From NCBI GenBank assembly GCA_005888465.1, contig VAYJ01000095.1:1-20646 (forward strand): DNA of 20,646 nucleotides, in the 5' to 3' direction. A program made the position numbers and the translations under genes. Source of the stretch: Actinomycetota bacterium. Its GTDB lineage: Bacteria > Actinomycetota > UBA4738. Shown here one piece after another: positions 7,620 to 15,055 of the stretch. A model generated the notes under the pieces. The model did no database searches, was not told the origin of the DNA, and was given only the letters and a program-made list of their open reading frames with translations. Within the stretch, counting starts at the first letter, position 1. Every line of letters starts with the position of its first letter.

Positions 7620-8095
7620 GGCCCTACATCGGCGTGATCGGGCCCGACCCCTGCGACGAGGTCGTCGGCGAGCGGTGCGAACGGATCGGCCGGCTCCTCG
7701 CCGAGGCGGGCGCCGTGCTCGTCTGCGGCGGCCTGGGCGGCTCGATGGAGCGCGCGGCCAGGGGCGCCTTCGAGGCGGGAGGGTTCACGCTGGGCATCCT
7801 CCCGGGAACCACGCGGGCGGAGGGAAACCCCTATCTCACCCTGAGCGTCCCCACGGGGATGGGCGAGATGCGCAATGCCCTCAACGTTCGCGCCTCGGAC
7901 GCCGTCATCGCCGTGGCCGGCGAGTACGGCACGCTCTCCGAGATCGCGTTCGCGCTCAAGACCGGCGTGCCGGTGGTCGGGCTGGGCACCTGGGTCCTTT
8001 CAAAGGAGGCTCGGGCCGGCCCCGATGCGATCGCCCGCGTCTCCACGCCGGAGGAAGCGGTCGCGAGCGCCCTTCGACTGGCCGGCTACTCGTAG
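7616..8095 (+). CDS. LOG-like Rossmann-fold protein (TIGR00725 type)
   Basis: This 159-residue protein belongs to the LOG/'lysine decarboxylase-like' Rossmann superfamily, small TIGR00725 branch. Classical LOG enzymes cleave ribose 5-phosphate from cytokinin nucleotides or purine nucleoside monophosphates; the small branch has no firmly assigned reaction. Visible motifs are PYIGVIGPDPCDE (residues 3-15), VLVCGGLGGSMERAARGA (35-51) and the active-site stretch GMGEMRNALNVRASDAVIAV (81-100), then GEYGTLSEIAFAL (102-114). That stretch corresponds to the R-N-x-x-N and PGGxGTxxE regions of LOG, here with AGEYGT in place of PGGYGT. I chose the GTG at 7616, whose last bases form the TGA stop of the helicase (GTGA). 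An ATG at 7604 would add four residues. Coupling to the helicase suggests coordinated synthesis. Confidence 0.87.
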   Translation: MRPYIGVIGPDPCDEVVGERCERIGRLLAEAGAVLVCGGLGGSMERAARGAFEAGGFTLGILPGTTRAEGNPYLTLSVPTGMGEMRNALNVRASDAVIAVAGEYGTLSEIAFALKTGVPVVGLGTWVLSKEARAGPDAIARVSTPEEAVASALRLAGYS

Positions 8096-8505
8096 ACCCG
8101 CACCCGCGTCGGCGTGATGCGGATCGCCGACGCATACAACGCTCCGAACTGCGTCGGGTTCGTCCCCATCTCCTCGATCATCCCGCGGTACTTGACCAGG
8201 TACGCCGACACCGTCTCCGGCGACGACGCACCCTCGACGATCTCCGCCGTCCCTTCGAAGGTGACGACGTCGCCGCCGGTCCCGTCGTCCGAGAGGTGGA
8301 GCGAGACGCGCGGGTTCGCCCGGATGTTCGGGACCTTCGCGGACGTCGGGATGCTGTACACGAGAAACGTCGAGCCCTCCCAGACGAACCACACCGGTGA
8401 GCTCTGGGGCTGGCCGCTCGGCCGAACGGTCGTGAGCCATACGATGGGTTCGCGCCCAAGCCGATCGAGCGCATGCGCGTGCTTCGGGTCACTCGGGTCG
8501 AGCAC
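8086..8505 (-). CDS. PPOX-class flavin/F420-dependent oxidoreductase (Rv3369-like)
   Basis: This 139-residue split-barrel protein belongs to the pyridoxamine-phosphate oxidase-like family, most like the actinobacterial F420-dependent Rv3369/TIGR03667 group. Seen in order are LGREPIVWLTTVRPSGQPQS, SPVWFVWEGSTFLVYS, KVPNIRANPRVSLHL and GGDVVTFEGTAEIVE, then the C-terminal ASAIRITPTRVRVYE. These strands form the flavin-binding barrel. The substrate is unknown, and F420 versus FMN cannot be decided by eye. The start is a GTG at 8503-8505 with GGAG 8 bases upstream. It overlaps the end of the flippase gene by 17 bases, so the two are coupled. Its own end overlaps the convergent LOG gene by 10 bases. 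Confidence 0.88.
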   Translation of the reverse strand: MLDPSDPKHAHALDRLGREPIVWLTTVRPSGQPQSSPVWFVWEGSTFLVYSIPTSAKVPNIRANPRVSLHLSDDGTGGDVVTFEGTAEIVEGASSPETVSAYLVKYRGMIEEMGTNPTQFGALYASAIRITPTRVRVYE

Positions 8506-10030
8506 CTGAGGTCTCCTTCCTCCGGCGTCCGAGGACACGGGAGATGGCGGCTCGCTCCGCGGGCGCCAGGCCGACCCACACGAGCACGGCGGCGTACACC
8601 GCCGCTCCGGCCAGTGCACTCACGAGCAGGTCGACCGGCCACGCGCCGTGGCGAAGCGCAAGGTGGACGGCCACCATGACGCCGCCCCCGGCGGTCGCCG
8701 GGATGGCAAGCCGCGCGTAGTGCCGGTCGAACGGCTGGATGTGCACGAACCGCCAGACGAGGTACAGACGAACGCCGTTCGAGGCCGCGAGCGTGACGGC
8801 CTGCGCGATGGCGGCCCCGGTGGTGCCGAGGTGGGACGCGAGGAGGACGGCGAGCGCGAAGTCCAACAGGAACGACCCCAGGTAGACCATCAGGTCCCAG
8901 CCCGTCCGGCCCACCATGATGAGGATGAACCCCACGCTCCCCGTCGCCACGTTCACGGTCTGGCCGACGAGCAGGATCCGAAGGGCGGTCGTCCCGGTCG
9001 CGAAGCTCCCCCCGAAGACGAGGAGTACCGGGCCCGGCAGGACGAGCAGCGTGAGCAGGATCGGGAGCGACCCCGCGACGATCCATCGCGTCAGCGCCTT
9101 GTAGAGCGCGTCCAACTGCACCCGTTCGCCCCGCTCATGGAGGTCGGCGACGAACGGGCTGAACATGTAGTTGACCGCGATCAGGAAGAGCACGAGCGCC
9201 TGCGACACGCGAACCGCGGCGGCGTACACGCCGAGCGTCTGCGACGTCACGTAGCGGCTCGCGACGAAGTAGTCCGTCCAGAACAGAAGCTGCCCGAGGA
9301 GCGCGGCGGGTGCCCGCGGCGCGCCGTAGCCGAGGAGGTCGCGAAGCTCGCCGGGGGGCGGCGGCGTTGCCGGGTACCGGGCCGTCTTGCGTCGCCACGC
9401 GAACCAGGCCGCGATCGTCGCGAGGACGGTCTGGGCGACGGCCCAGCCTCCGACGAGCAGCGCGATCCACGCGACCGGCTGGCCCGCCCAATAGATGAAG
9501 AGCGTGTGGCGCATGATCTTCAGGCCGCGGGTACCCCCCAGGTAGACCTGGCAGAGGGCGACGAACGGCAGCGCGAGCGCCGCGGCCTGGAACGCCGGCT
9601 TGCCCAGGACCCGCGACCCGAAGGCGCGGGCGAGCCCCGGAGCCGCCAGGAACACCGCCACGGCCACCACGCCGCTCGCGATGGCGGCAATGGCCGATGC
9701 CCGCGCCATGACGCCTCGCACCCGGCCGGGCTCCCCCCGCCCGACGTCGATCGCCACCGTGCGCACCGTGGCCATGTCCATCCCGAACCGCGTGGCGGCG
9801 CCCGCGACGAACGCGAACTGCGTCGCGAGCGTGATGACGCCAAGGGCCGCGGCGCCCAGCCGCCGGGAGATGAGGATGTTCGTGCCGAGGGAGGCGACGA
9901 CGTAGACGGCGAGGCCGACGATGTTCTGGCCCGTCCCCGACAGGATCCGAAGGTGATCGCCCAACCGCTCGGCCGGCAGGGCCGCGTTCAGCCGCCCCCG
10001 GACGCCGCCCTTCGAGATGTCCGAACCCAC
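8489..10030 (-). CDS. Wzx/MurJ-like polysaccharide flippase (MOP superfamily)
   Basis: This polytopic protein of about 513 residues looks like an oligosaccharide flippase that moves lipid-linked glycans across the cytoplasmic membrane. It starts with the family pattern GTGQNIVGLAVYVVASLGTN then ILISRRLGAAALGVITLATQ. Later come YGAPRAPAALLGQLLFWTDY, AVNYMFSPFVADLHERGE and KALTRWIVAGSLPILLTLLV, with further membrane segments to a basic tail (VLGRRRKE). I chose the GTG at 10028-10030 because GAGGAG (10038-10043) sits 7 bases upstream; an ATG at 10114 has no such site and would leave only 18 bases to the divergent gene. No glycosyltransferase lies nearby, so the glycan is unknown. The LCP gene in the same window acts on comparable lipid-linked polymers, but a functional link is inference. 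Confidence 0.88.
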   Translation of the reverse strand: MGSDISKGGVRGRLNAALPAERLGDHLRILSGTGQNIVGLAVYVVASLGTNILISRRLGAAALGVITLATQFAFVAGAATRFGMDMATVRTVAIDVGRGEPGRVRGVMARASAIAAIASGVVAVAVFLAAPGLARAFGSRVLGKPAFQAAALALPFVALCQVYLGGTRGLKIMRHTLFIYWAGQPVAWIALLVGGWAVAQTVLATIAAWFAWRRKTARYPATPPPPGELRDLLGYGAPRAPAALLGQLLFWTDYFVASRYVTSQTLGVYAAAVRVSQALVLFLIAVNYMFSPFVADLHERGERVQLDALYKALTRWIVAGSLPILLTLLVLPGPVLLVFGGSFATGTTALRILLVGQTVNVATGSVGFILIMVGRTGWDLMVYLGSFLLDFALAVLLASHLGTTGAAIAQAVTLAASNGVRLYLVWRFVHIQPFDRHYARLAIPATAGGGVMVAVHLALRHGAWPVDLLVSALAGAAVYAAVLVWVGLAPAERAAISRVLGRRRKETSGARPE

Positions 10031-10132
10031 GACGATGCTCCTCGAGCCGTGGTGGCTCTTCGCGATCGCGCCCCGATGCCCGCCCAAGTCTACGTGGGGT
10101 AGCCTCTCCCCCATCGCGATCGAGGACGACTG

Positions 10133-11351
10133 GTGACCGAGGATAGCGCGGGTCGGCGGACGCTTCGGCGGAACATCCGGGAGCTGTCGCCGCACGCGTG
10201 GATCCTGATCGGCGGCTCCTTCATCAACCGTTTCGGATCCTTCGTCGTGCCGTTCCTCGTGCTGTACCTGCGGCAGCGGCACTTCTCGATCGCACGGTCG
10301 GGAACGGCGCTCGCGGCCTACGGCGCAGGCGAGCTGATCGCCTCGCCGGTCGGCGGGTACCTCGCCGACCGGATCGGCCGCCGCTGGACGATCGCACTCT
10401 CGATGTACGCGAGCGCGGCCGCGATGCTCGCGCTCTGGCGGGTCGACACCTACGGGCTCATCCTCGTCTTCGCCTTCCTTGCAGGGCTCGTCTCGGAGGC
10501 CCGGCGCCCCGCGAGCATCGCGCTCCTCACCGACCTCGTGCCTGCCACTCCACGGGTCACGGTCTTCGCCGTCCTTCGTCGCCATCGGCGGGTTCCTCGC
10601 GAACACGTCCTTCGCGTGGCTCTTCGTCGGCGACGCGGCCTCCTCGGCGGTCTACGGCACGATCGCCCTGCTGGCCCTTCCCGAGGGAACCAGGAGCTCG
10701 CGGGCCGATGAGCGTCGTCGCGGCGAGGGCTGGAGCGCGGCCCTCACCGACCGCGCCTTCGTGCTCTTCATGGCCGCGAGCGTCCTGCTCTTCTTCGTGT
10801 ACTTCCAGCAGCAGTCGACGCTCCCGATCTACGTGCGCGACAACGGCTTCACCAACGCGGACTTCGGGCTGCTGCTCGCCTTGAACGGTGTGATCGTCCT
10901 GCTGTTCGAGCTGCCGATCTCAGCGATCACGATGCGCCACGCGAAGAAGCCGACGATCGCCCTCGGGTTCCTCCTGGTTGGCCTGGGCTTCGGGCTCACG
11001 GGGTTCGCGCACGGGTTCGCGGCACTCGCGGCGACCGTGGCCGTCTGGACCCTGGGCGAGATGATCGCTGCGCCGGTGAGCTACGCGTACGTCGCCGACC
11101 TCGCGCCGGAGCATCTTCGCGGCCGGTATCAGGGCCTCTACGGCCTCGCCTTCGGGATCGCCGCGATCGCCGGACCGGCGGGGGGGACGATCCTGTATGG
11201 TCACGGCGCCCGCGGCTTCTGGGCGCTCTGCGGAGCGCTCGGCCTCCTCGCGGCGCTCGTCGCGCTGGGAACGCACGAACGCCCAGGTCACGGCCGGCAT
11301 CGGATCGGGGCCGCCCGGCCCCTCACCCCCACCGACTGGTCGCTCGGTTGA
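10133..11351 (+). pseudogene. MFS (DHA-type) transporter broken by an indel and frameshift
   Basis: Two frames together encode one 12-helix major facilitator. From a GTG at 10133 (GAGG about 6-8 bases upstream) the first frame gives SPHAWILIGGSFINRFGSF, motif A GGYLADRIGRR (residues 74-84) and SEARRPASIALLTDLVPAT, and stays credible to about 10575 (RVTVFAV). It then loses sense and stops at 10711. The protein resumes in a second frame at about 10575 with FVAIGGFLANTSFAWLFVGD and runs to TGA at 11349-11351. In intact relatives roughly ten residues of TM5 (the R-x-x-x-N-x-G...GG region) lie between the joined parts, so this looks like a small deletion not divisible by three rather than a single miscalled base. 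The second half has no start of its own with a ribosome site. Either a pseudogene or an assembly error. Confidence 0.75.
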
Positions 11352-11376
11352 CACTGCCACGAGTCCGATATATCGT
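11348..11376 (+). promoter_or_regulatory. Promoter of the padR-ino1-MFS operon
   Basis: A perfect -35 TTGACA lies at 11348-11353, overlapping the stop codon of the upstream MFS gene. With a 17-base spacer the -10 would be TATCGT at 11371-11376 (4 of 6 matches). A 15-base spacer would give TATATC at 11369. The -10 sits inside the first operator motif. Transcription would start around 11383, about 43 bases before the PadR ATG, which has AGGAGG at 11409-11414. Confidence 0.65.
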
Positions 11377-11401
11377 GCCGATATATTCGATGGATATATC
11401 G
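11366..11401 (+). promoter_or_regulatory. Triple ATATAT operator, probable PadR autoregulatory site
   Basis: Three related motifs stand in a row: CGATATATCG (11366-11375, a perfect 10-bp palindrome), CGATATATTCG (11379-11389) and GGATATATCG (11392-11401). Their ATATAT cores begin at 11368, 11381 and 11394, an exact 13-bp period. They are strikingly AT-rich in a high-GC window and cover the -10 and the transcription start region. PadR dimers bind inverted repeats upstream of their own genes, so repression of this operon is the natural reading (inference). Confidence 0.7.
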
Positions 11402-11425
11402 ACCCGATAGGAGGCACCGAACCAC

Positions 11426-11998
11426 ATGCTCGAGCTGGCGATCCTTGGACTCCTCAAGGAGCGCGCCATGCACGGCTACCAGCTGAAGAAGCGCCTGGCC
11501 GACACGCTGGGGAGCTTCTGGCAGGTGTCGTACGGCTCGCTCTACCCGACGCTCAAGCGCCTCCAGGCGCAGAGCGCCGTCGAGATGGTCTTCCCCAGGG
11601 AAGACGTCGGGCGGCGCAAGAACGTCTATCGCGTCACGGCCAAGGGCGAGGAGATGTTCGCCGAGCTCCTGGAGCGGGTGGGGCAAGAGGCTGCCGAGGA
11701 CAACGGGTTCTCGGTCCGGCTCGCGTTCTTCCGGTACCTCAAGCCCGAGACGCGAATCCGCCTGCTCGAGCGGCGCCGGACCTTCCTGGAGGGGCGAGGC
11801 TCGACCCTCAAGGAATCGCTGCGGGAATACCGGGAGCGGATCGACGGCTACACGCTCTCGCTCATGAAGCACGAGTTGGACGCCACGGAGAGCGACATCC
11901 GCTGGCTCGAGGACCTGATCAAATCCGAACAGCGCCAGGTGGAGAGGCCCCTTCGCCGTTCGCGCGCGGCCCGCATCGCCCAAAGGGAGCGTGCCTGA
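11426..11998 (+). CDS. PadR-family transcriptional regulator
   Basis: This 190-residue protein has the PadR winged helix at the N-terminus: LELAILGLLKERAMHGYQLK, then SFWQVSYGSLYPTLKRLQAQ with the recognition helix SLYPTLKRL, and the wing GRRKNVYRVTAKGEE. A longer C-terminal helical part (about 95-180, Vir_C-like PadR subfamily 2 layout) normally mediates dimerisation or effector binding. The start is ATG 11426 with AGGAGG 11 bases upstream. It stops at 11998 in a TGATG overlap with ino1, so the regulator and the synthase are translationally coupled. The same neighbour pair exists in mycobacteria (Rv0047c-Rv0046c). It probably represses its own operon through the ATATAT sites just upstream. 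The effector is not known from the sequence. Confidence 0.93.
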   Translation: MLELAILGLLKERAMHGYQLKKRLADTLGSFWQVSYGSLYPTLKRLQAQSAVEMVFPREDVGRRKNVYRVTAKGEEMFAELLERVGQEAAEDNGFSVRLAFFRYLKPETRIRLLERRRTFLEGRGSTLKESLREYRERIDGYTLSLMKHELDATESDIRWLEDLIKSEQRQVERPLRRSRAARIAQRERA

Positions 11999-13143
11999 TG
12001 ACGAACGAACCGATTCGCGTCGCGATCGTCGGCGTGGGGAACTGCGCCTCAGCCCTCATCCAGGGCCTCGAGTTCTACAAGGACGCCGAGCCCTCGCAGA
12101 AGGTGCCGGGCCTCATGCACGTGAAGCTGGGCCGGTACCACGTCCGGGACATCCAGATCGTGGCCGCGTTCGACGTCGACGGGAAGAAGGTCGGCAAGGA
12201 CGTCGCCGAGGCGATCTTCACCGAGCCGAACAACACGATCCGGTTCGCGGACGTGCCACCGCTCGGGGTTGAGGTGCAGCGCGGGCCCACGCTCGACGGG
12301 CTCGGCCAGTACTACCGGCAGGAGATCGTGGAGTCCTCCGACGAGCCGGTTGACGTGGCGGCCGCCCTTCGCGAGGCGCGCGCGCAGGTCGTCGTGAACT
12401 ACCTCCCCGTCGGGAGCGAGGTCGCGGCCAAGCACTACGCGCAGGCCGCGCTCGAGGCCGGCGCCGGGTTCGTCAACTGCATGCCGGTGTTCATCTCCTC
12501 CGACCGCGAGTGGGCGCGCCGGTTCGCCGACGCGGGCCTTCCGATCGTCGGCGACGACATCAAGAGCCAGGTCGGCTCCACGATCATCCACCGCATCCTG
12601 GCGAAGCTCTTCGAGGACCGCGGCGTCCGGCTCGACAACACCTACCAGCTCAACTTCGGCGGCAACATGGACTTCATGAACATGCTCGAGCGCGAGCGCC
12701 TGACGTCGAAGAAGATCTCCAAGACGCAGTCGGTCCAGAGCCAGCTTCGCGAGAACCTGGACAAGGAGAACATCCACATCGGGCCGTCGGACCACGTGCC
12801 GTGGCTGAAGGACCGCAAGTGGGCGCAGATCCGGCTGGAGGGCACCTCGTTCGGCGAGGTTCCCCTCACCGTCGAGCTGAAGCTCGAGGTCTGGGACTCG
12901 CCCAACTCGGCCGGGATCGTGATCGACGCGATCCGCTGCTGCAGACTGGCGCTCGACCGCGGGATGGCGGGGCCGCTCATCGGGCCGTCCGCCTACTTCA
13001 TGAAGTCGCCGCCGGTGCAGTTTTCCGACGACGCCGCGCGGGAGATGGTGGAGGAGTTCATCCAGGGAAACGGCGCCTCGCAGAAGGCGGACTGGTCGAA
13101 CTTCTTCGACGTCACGTCGCGGGCCGAGACGCCCACCCGCTGA
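11998..13143 (+). CDS. ino1: Inositol-3-phosphate synthase (actinobacterial type)
   Basis: This enzyme converts glucose 6-phosphate to 1L-myo-inositol 3-phosphate using bound NAD+ as a recycled cofactor. It is the entry step to phosphatidylinositol and, in many actinobacteria, to mycothiol. The 381-residue product matches the short actinobacterial form. It shows the NAD-binding loop VAIVGVGNCASALIQG (residues 8-23), VVVNYLPVGSE, the active-site stretch GDDIKSQVGSTIIHR, the long family signature NFGGNMDFMNM, and KKISKTQSVQSQL, DHVPWLKDRK and the C-terminal DSPNSAGIVIDAIR. All of these look intact. The start ATG overlaps the PadR stop (TGATG), with GGGAG 8 bases upstream. A 16-base gap separates it from the MFS gene, which is probably in the same transcript. 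Confidence 0.97.
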   Translation: MTNEPIRVAIVGVGNCASALIQGLEFYKDAEPSQKVPGLMHVKLGRYHVRDIQIVAAFDVDGKKVGKDVAEAIFTEPNNTIRFADVPPLGVEVQRGPTLDGLGQYYRQEIVESSDEPVDVAAALREARAQVVVNYLPVGSEVAAKHYAQAALEAGAGFVNCMPVFISSDREWARRFADAGLPIVGDDIKSQVGSTIIHRILAKLFEDRGVRLDNTYQLNFGGNMDFMNMLERERLTSKKISKTQSVQSQLRENLDKENIHIGPSDHVPWLKDRKWAQIRLEGTSFGEVPLTVELKLEVWDSPNSAGIVIDAIRCCRLALDRGMAGPLIGPSAYFMKSPPVQFSDDAAREMVEEFIQGNGASQKADWSNFFDVTSRAETPTR

Positions 13144-13159
13144 GGCCCGAGGCCCGGGG

Positions 13160-14635
13160 ATGACCGGGGCGGCCGCGCGGGCTCGCGCGGCCCTTCGATC
13201 CCACGACTTCCGGTTCCTTCTGGCGGCGCGTCTGGTGAGCCAGTTCGCCGACGGGGTGTTTCAGGCCTTCCTGATCGACAAGCTGGTCTTCCTGGCCCCG
13301 GAGCACCAGAGCACGGCCGCCGGTGTCGCGAAGGCGTTCGCGGTGCTCGTCATCCCGTTCTCGCTGGTGGGTCCCCTCACCGGCGTCGTGATCGATCGGT
13401 GGTCGCGCCGGTCGATCCTGGTGGTCACCCCCGTCCTTCGAGCCGTGGCCGCGGCCGTGCTGATCCCCGTGTCGCGCGGTGTCTCGGGTCCGCTCCTGTA
13501 CGTCCTGGCGCTGGTCGTGGTCTCCGCCGACCGGTTCTACCTCGCGACCGCGGGGGCGGTGATGCCGGCCCTCGTTCCCGATGAGGACCTGCTGGTCGGG
13601 AACTCCATGGCGAGCGCCACCGGGACGATCGTCACGTTCGTGGGCCTCCTCGTCGGCACCCAGCTCGCCGACGCCCTGAGTAATCCGGGGCTCGCTGCCA
13701 GCGTGGCGATCATCTGGCCCATCTCGGCCGCGATGGCGGCGAGGATCGGCGACCCGCTTCGGCCCGACCGGGCCGGGATCCCGATCGGGGCCGAGATCCG
13801 GCGGGCGACGGGCGACCTCGTCCGGGGGGCTCGGCGGCTCGGCGCCACCCCCGCGGCGCTCGGTCCGATCGCGTCCATCTCGCTCGACCAGCTGCTGTTC
13901 GGCGTCGTGACCGTGCTCTCGGTGGTGGTCTTCAAGCAGGAGTTCCGCCAAGGCGTCGCCTCGTACGGCCGAATCCTGGGCGCCGGTGGCGTCGGCGTGG
14001 TGGTGGGAACGGTCTCGGTCGGGTGGTTCGAGGGCCGCGTCGCCAAGCCGACCATCATCGGCCTTGCCTTCGCCGTCTCCGGCGTGGTCTGCCTGGTCGC
14101 ATCGGTCCACATCGCCGCGCCGGCGATCCTGCTGGTCTCGTTCACCCTGGGTCTCACGTATCCGTGGAAGAAGGTTCCGACCGATACGCTGGTGCAGGAA
14201 GCGATCCCCGACCGGTTCCGCGGGAGGGTGTTCGCCCTGTTCGATCTCGCGTTCTCGCTCCCCCGGGTGGTGGCGGCGGGCCTCGCCGTCCTGCTCATTC
14301 CCCATGCCTCGGAGCGGTGGATCGTGGCCGGGATCGGCGTCGTCTACCTCGTCTGGAGCCCGCTCCCCAAGCGCTGGGTGCGCCGGCCGCGCTGGGCGAC
14401 GGTCCGGCTCTACGCGGGGGGTCGCGCCGACGAGGTGCCTCGGTCGGTCGTGATCGGCGGCGAAGAGCTCGCGGTCCAGCCGGTCAGCACGGCGCTCGAG
14501 GAGCGGGCCGGCGTGCGGCTCCACCACCTGGTCGTTCGCACGCCAGACGGCGAACGGCTCGACCTCGTGCGGCAAACGTCCGACCGCCGATGGAGGATCG
14601 AACGCGAGGAGCTTCCCGAGCATCCCGCCTCATAG
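13160..14635 (+). CDS. MFS transporter with an extra C-terminal domain
   Basis: This 491-residue protein has a major facilitator body of about 400 residues followed by a soluble tail. The body begins SHDFRFLLAARLVSQFADGVF and carries motif A-like VGPLTGVVIDRWSRR and, in the second half, DRFRGRVFALFDLAFSLPR. The substrate is unknown. From about residue 409 (nt 14384 onward) comes a non-membrane domain of some 80 residues: VRLYAGGRADEVPRSVVIGG, then a segment rich in beta strands (LHHLVVRTPDGERLDLVRQ) and SDRRWRIEREEL. It resembles small actinobacterial beta-rich domains of the DUF6504 kind, but that match is only by eye. The start is ATG 13160 with GAGG about 7 bases upstream, 16 bases after ino1, which places it in the padR-ino1 operon. 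The end overlaps the convergent sodX by 6 bases. Confidence 0.88.
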   Translation: MTGAAARARAALRSHDFRFLLAARLVSQFADGVFQAFLIDKLVFLAPEHQSTAAGVAKAFAVLVIPFSLVGPLTGVVIDRWSRRSILVVTPVLRAVAAAVLIPVSRGVSGPLLYVLALVVVSADRFYLATAGAVMPALVPDEDLLVGNSMASATGTIVTFVGLLVGTQLADALSNPGLAASVAIIWPISAAMAARIGDPLRPDRAGIPIGAEIRRATGDLVRGARRLGATPAALGPIASISLDQLLFGVVTVLSVVVFKQEFRQGVASYGRILGAGGVGVVVGTVSVGWFEGRVAKPTIIGLAFAVSGVVCLVASVHIAAPAILLVSFTLGLTYPWKKVPTDTLVQEAIPDRFRGRVFALFDLAFSLPRVVAAGLAVLLIPHASERWIVAGIGVVYLVWSPLPKRWVRRPRWATVRLYAGGRADEVPRSVVIGGEELAVQPVSTALEERAGVRLHHLVVRTPDGERLDLVRQTSDRRWRIEREELPEHPAS

Positions 14636-15028
14636 GCGGCCGGCGCGCGCGAGCGGCCAGTAGCGAAGCCGCACCACCCCGCGGATCGCGTGGCGTTCGA
14701 CGGGCCCGAAGCTTCGGCTGTCGGAGCTTGTCGATGCGTTGTCGCCCTCCACCCAGATGCCGTCGGGACCCACCGTGCGAACGACGCGCTTGACCATCTC
14801 GTAGCCGGGGCGCGCGGGGTGCTCGACGACGACGAGCGAGCTCGCCGCGACCGCGCGAGCGGTTGGGACCGTCGCGATGAGCAGATCGCCCTCCAGGATG
14901 GTCGGGGCCATGCTCGAGCCCTCGACGATGACGGCGAAGGGACGGTGCCTCGTCCACCACCACGCGACCAGGGTGGCCGAGGCGGCGAGGAACGCGAACC
15001 GGAGACCGTGATAGCGTTGCTCTTGCAT
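14630..15028 (-). CDS. sodX: Nickel superoxide dismutase maturation protease (signal peptidase S26 type)
   Basis: This 132-residue protein is a minimal type I signal peptidase-like serine protease. It has an N-terminal membrane segment (about 10-25), catalytic Ser39 in VEGSSMAPTI, general-base Lys80 in EMVKRVV, and box E GDNASTSSDSRSFGPV (95-110). That signature alone would say signal peptidase I. The assignment to SodX (TIGR02754 type) comes from the small size and the divergent nickel superoxide dismutase gene 27 bases away. Known SodX proteins remove the N-terminal propeptide of SodN so that His1 can ligate nickel. The start ATG is at 15026-15028. It ends in a 6-base overlap with the convergent MFS gene. 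Confidence 0.9.
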   Translation of the reverse strand: MQEQRYHGLRFAFLAASATLVAWWWTRHRPFAVIVEGSSMAPTILEGDLLIATVPTARAVAASSLVVVEHPARPGYEMVKRVVRTVGPDGIWVEGDNASTSSDSRSFGPVERHAIRGVVRLRYWPLARAGRL

Positions 15029-15055
15029 CCAACAACCGTCCTGGAGGAGGCACGA

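Noticed and set aside
10031..10114. Earlier ATG start (10114) for the flippase
   Set aside because: It has no ribosome site, adds a hydrophilic stretch with no conservation signal, and leaves 18 bases to the divergent gene. The GTG at 10030 has GAGGAG at good spacing.
10479..11351. The second half of the broken MFS as an independent gene starting at 10479
   Set aside because: Its first 30 residues are antisense-like Ser/Arg-rich sequence and there is no ribosome site. The real similarity begins only at about 10575.
11366..11401. The three ATATAT repeats as a CRISPR-like array
   Set aside because: The repeats are about 10 bases with 3-base spacers, far too short. The position over a promoter fits an operator.
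14630..15028. Housekeeping signal peptidase I (LepB)
   Set aside because: The protein is too short and sits head-to-head with sodN, so the Ni-SOD maturation protease is the better call.
15008..15040. A Nur operator upstream of sodN
   Set aside because: Two TTGC elements are present but not as a clear inverted repeat with the expected spacing, so it is not listed as a feature.
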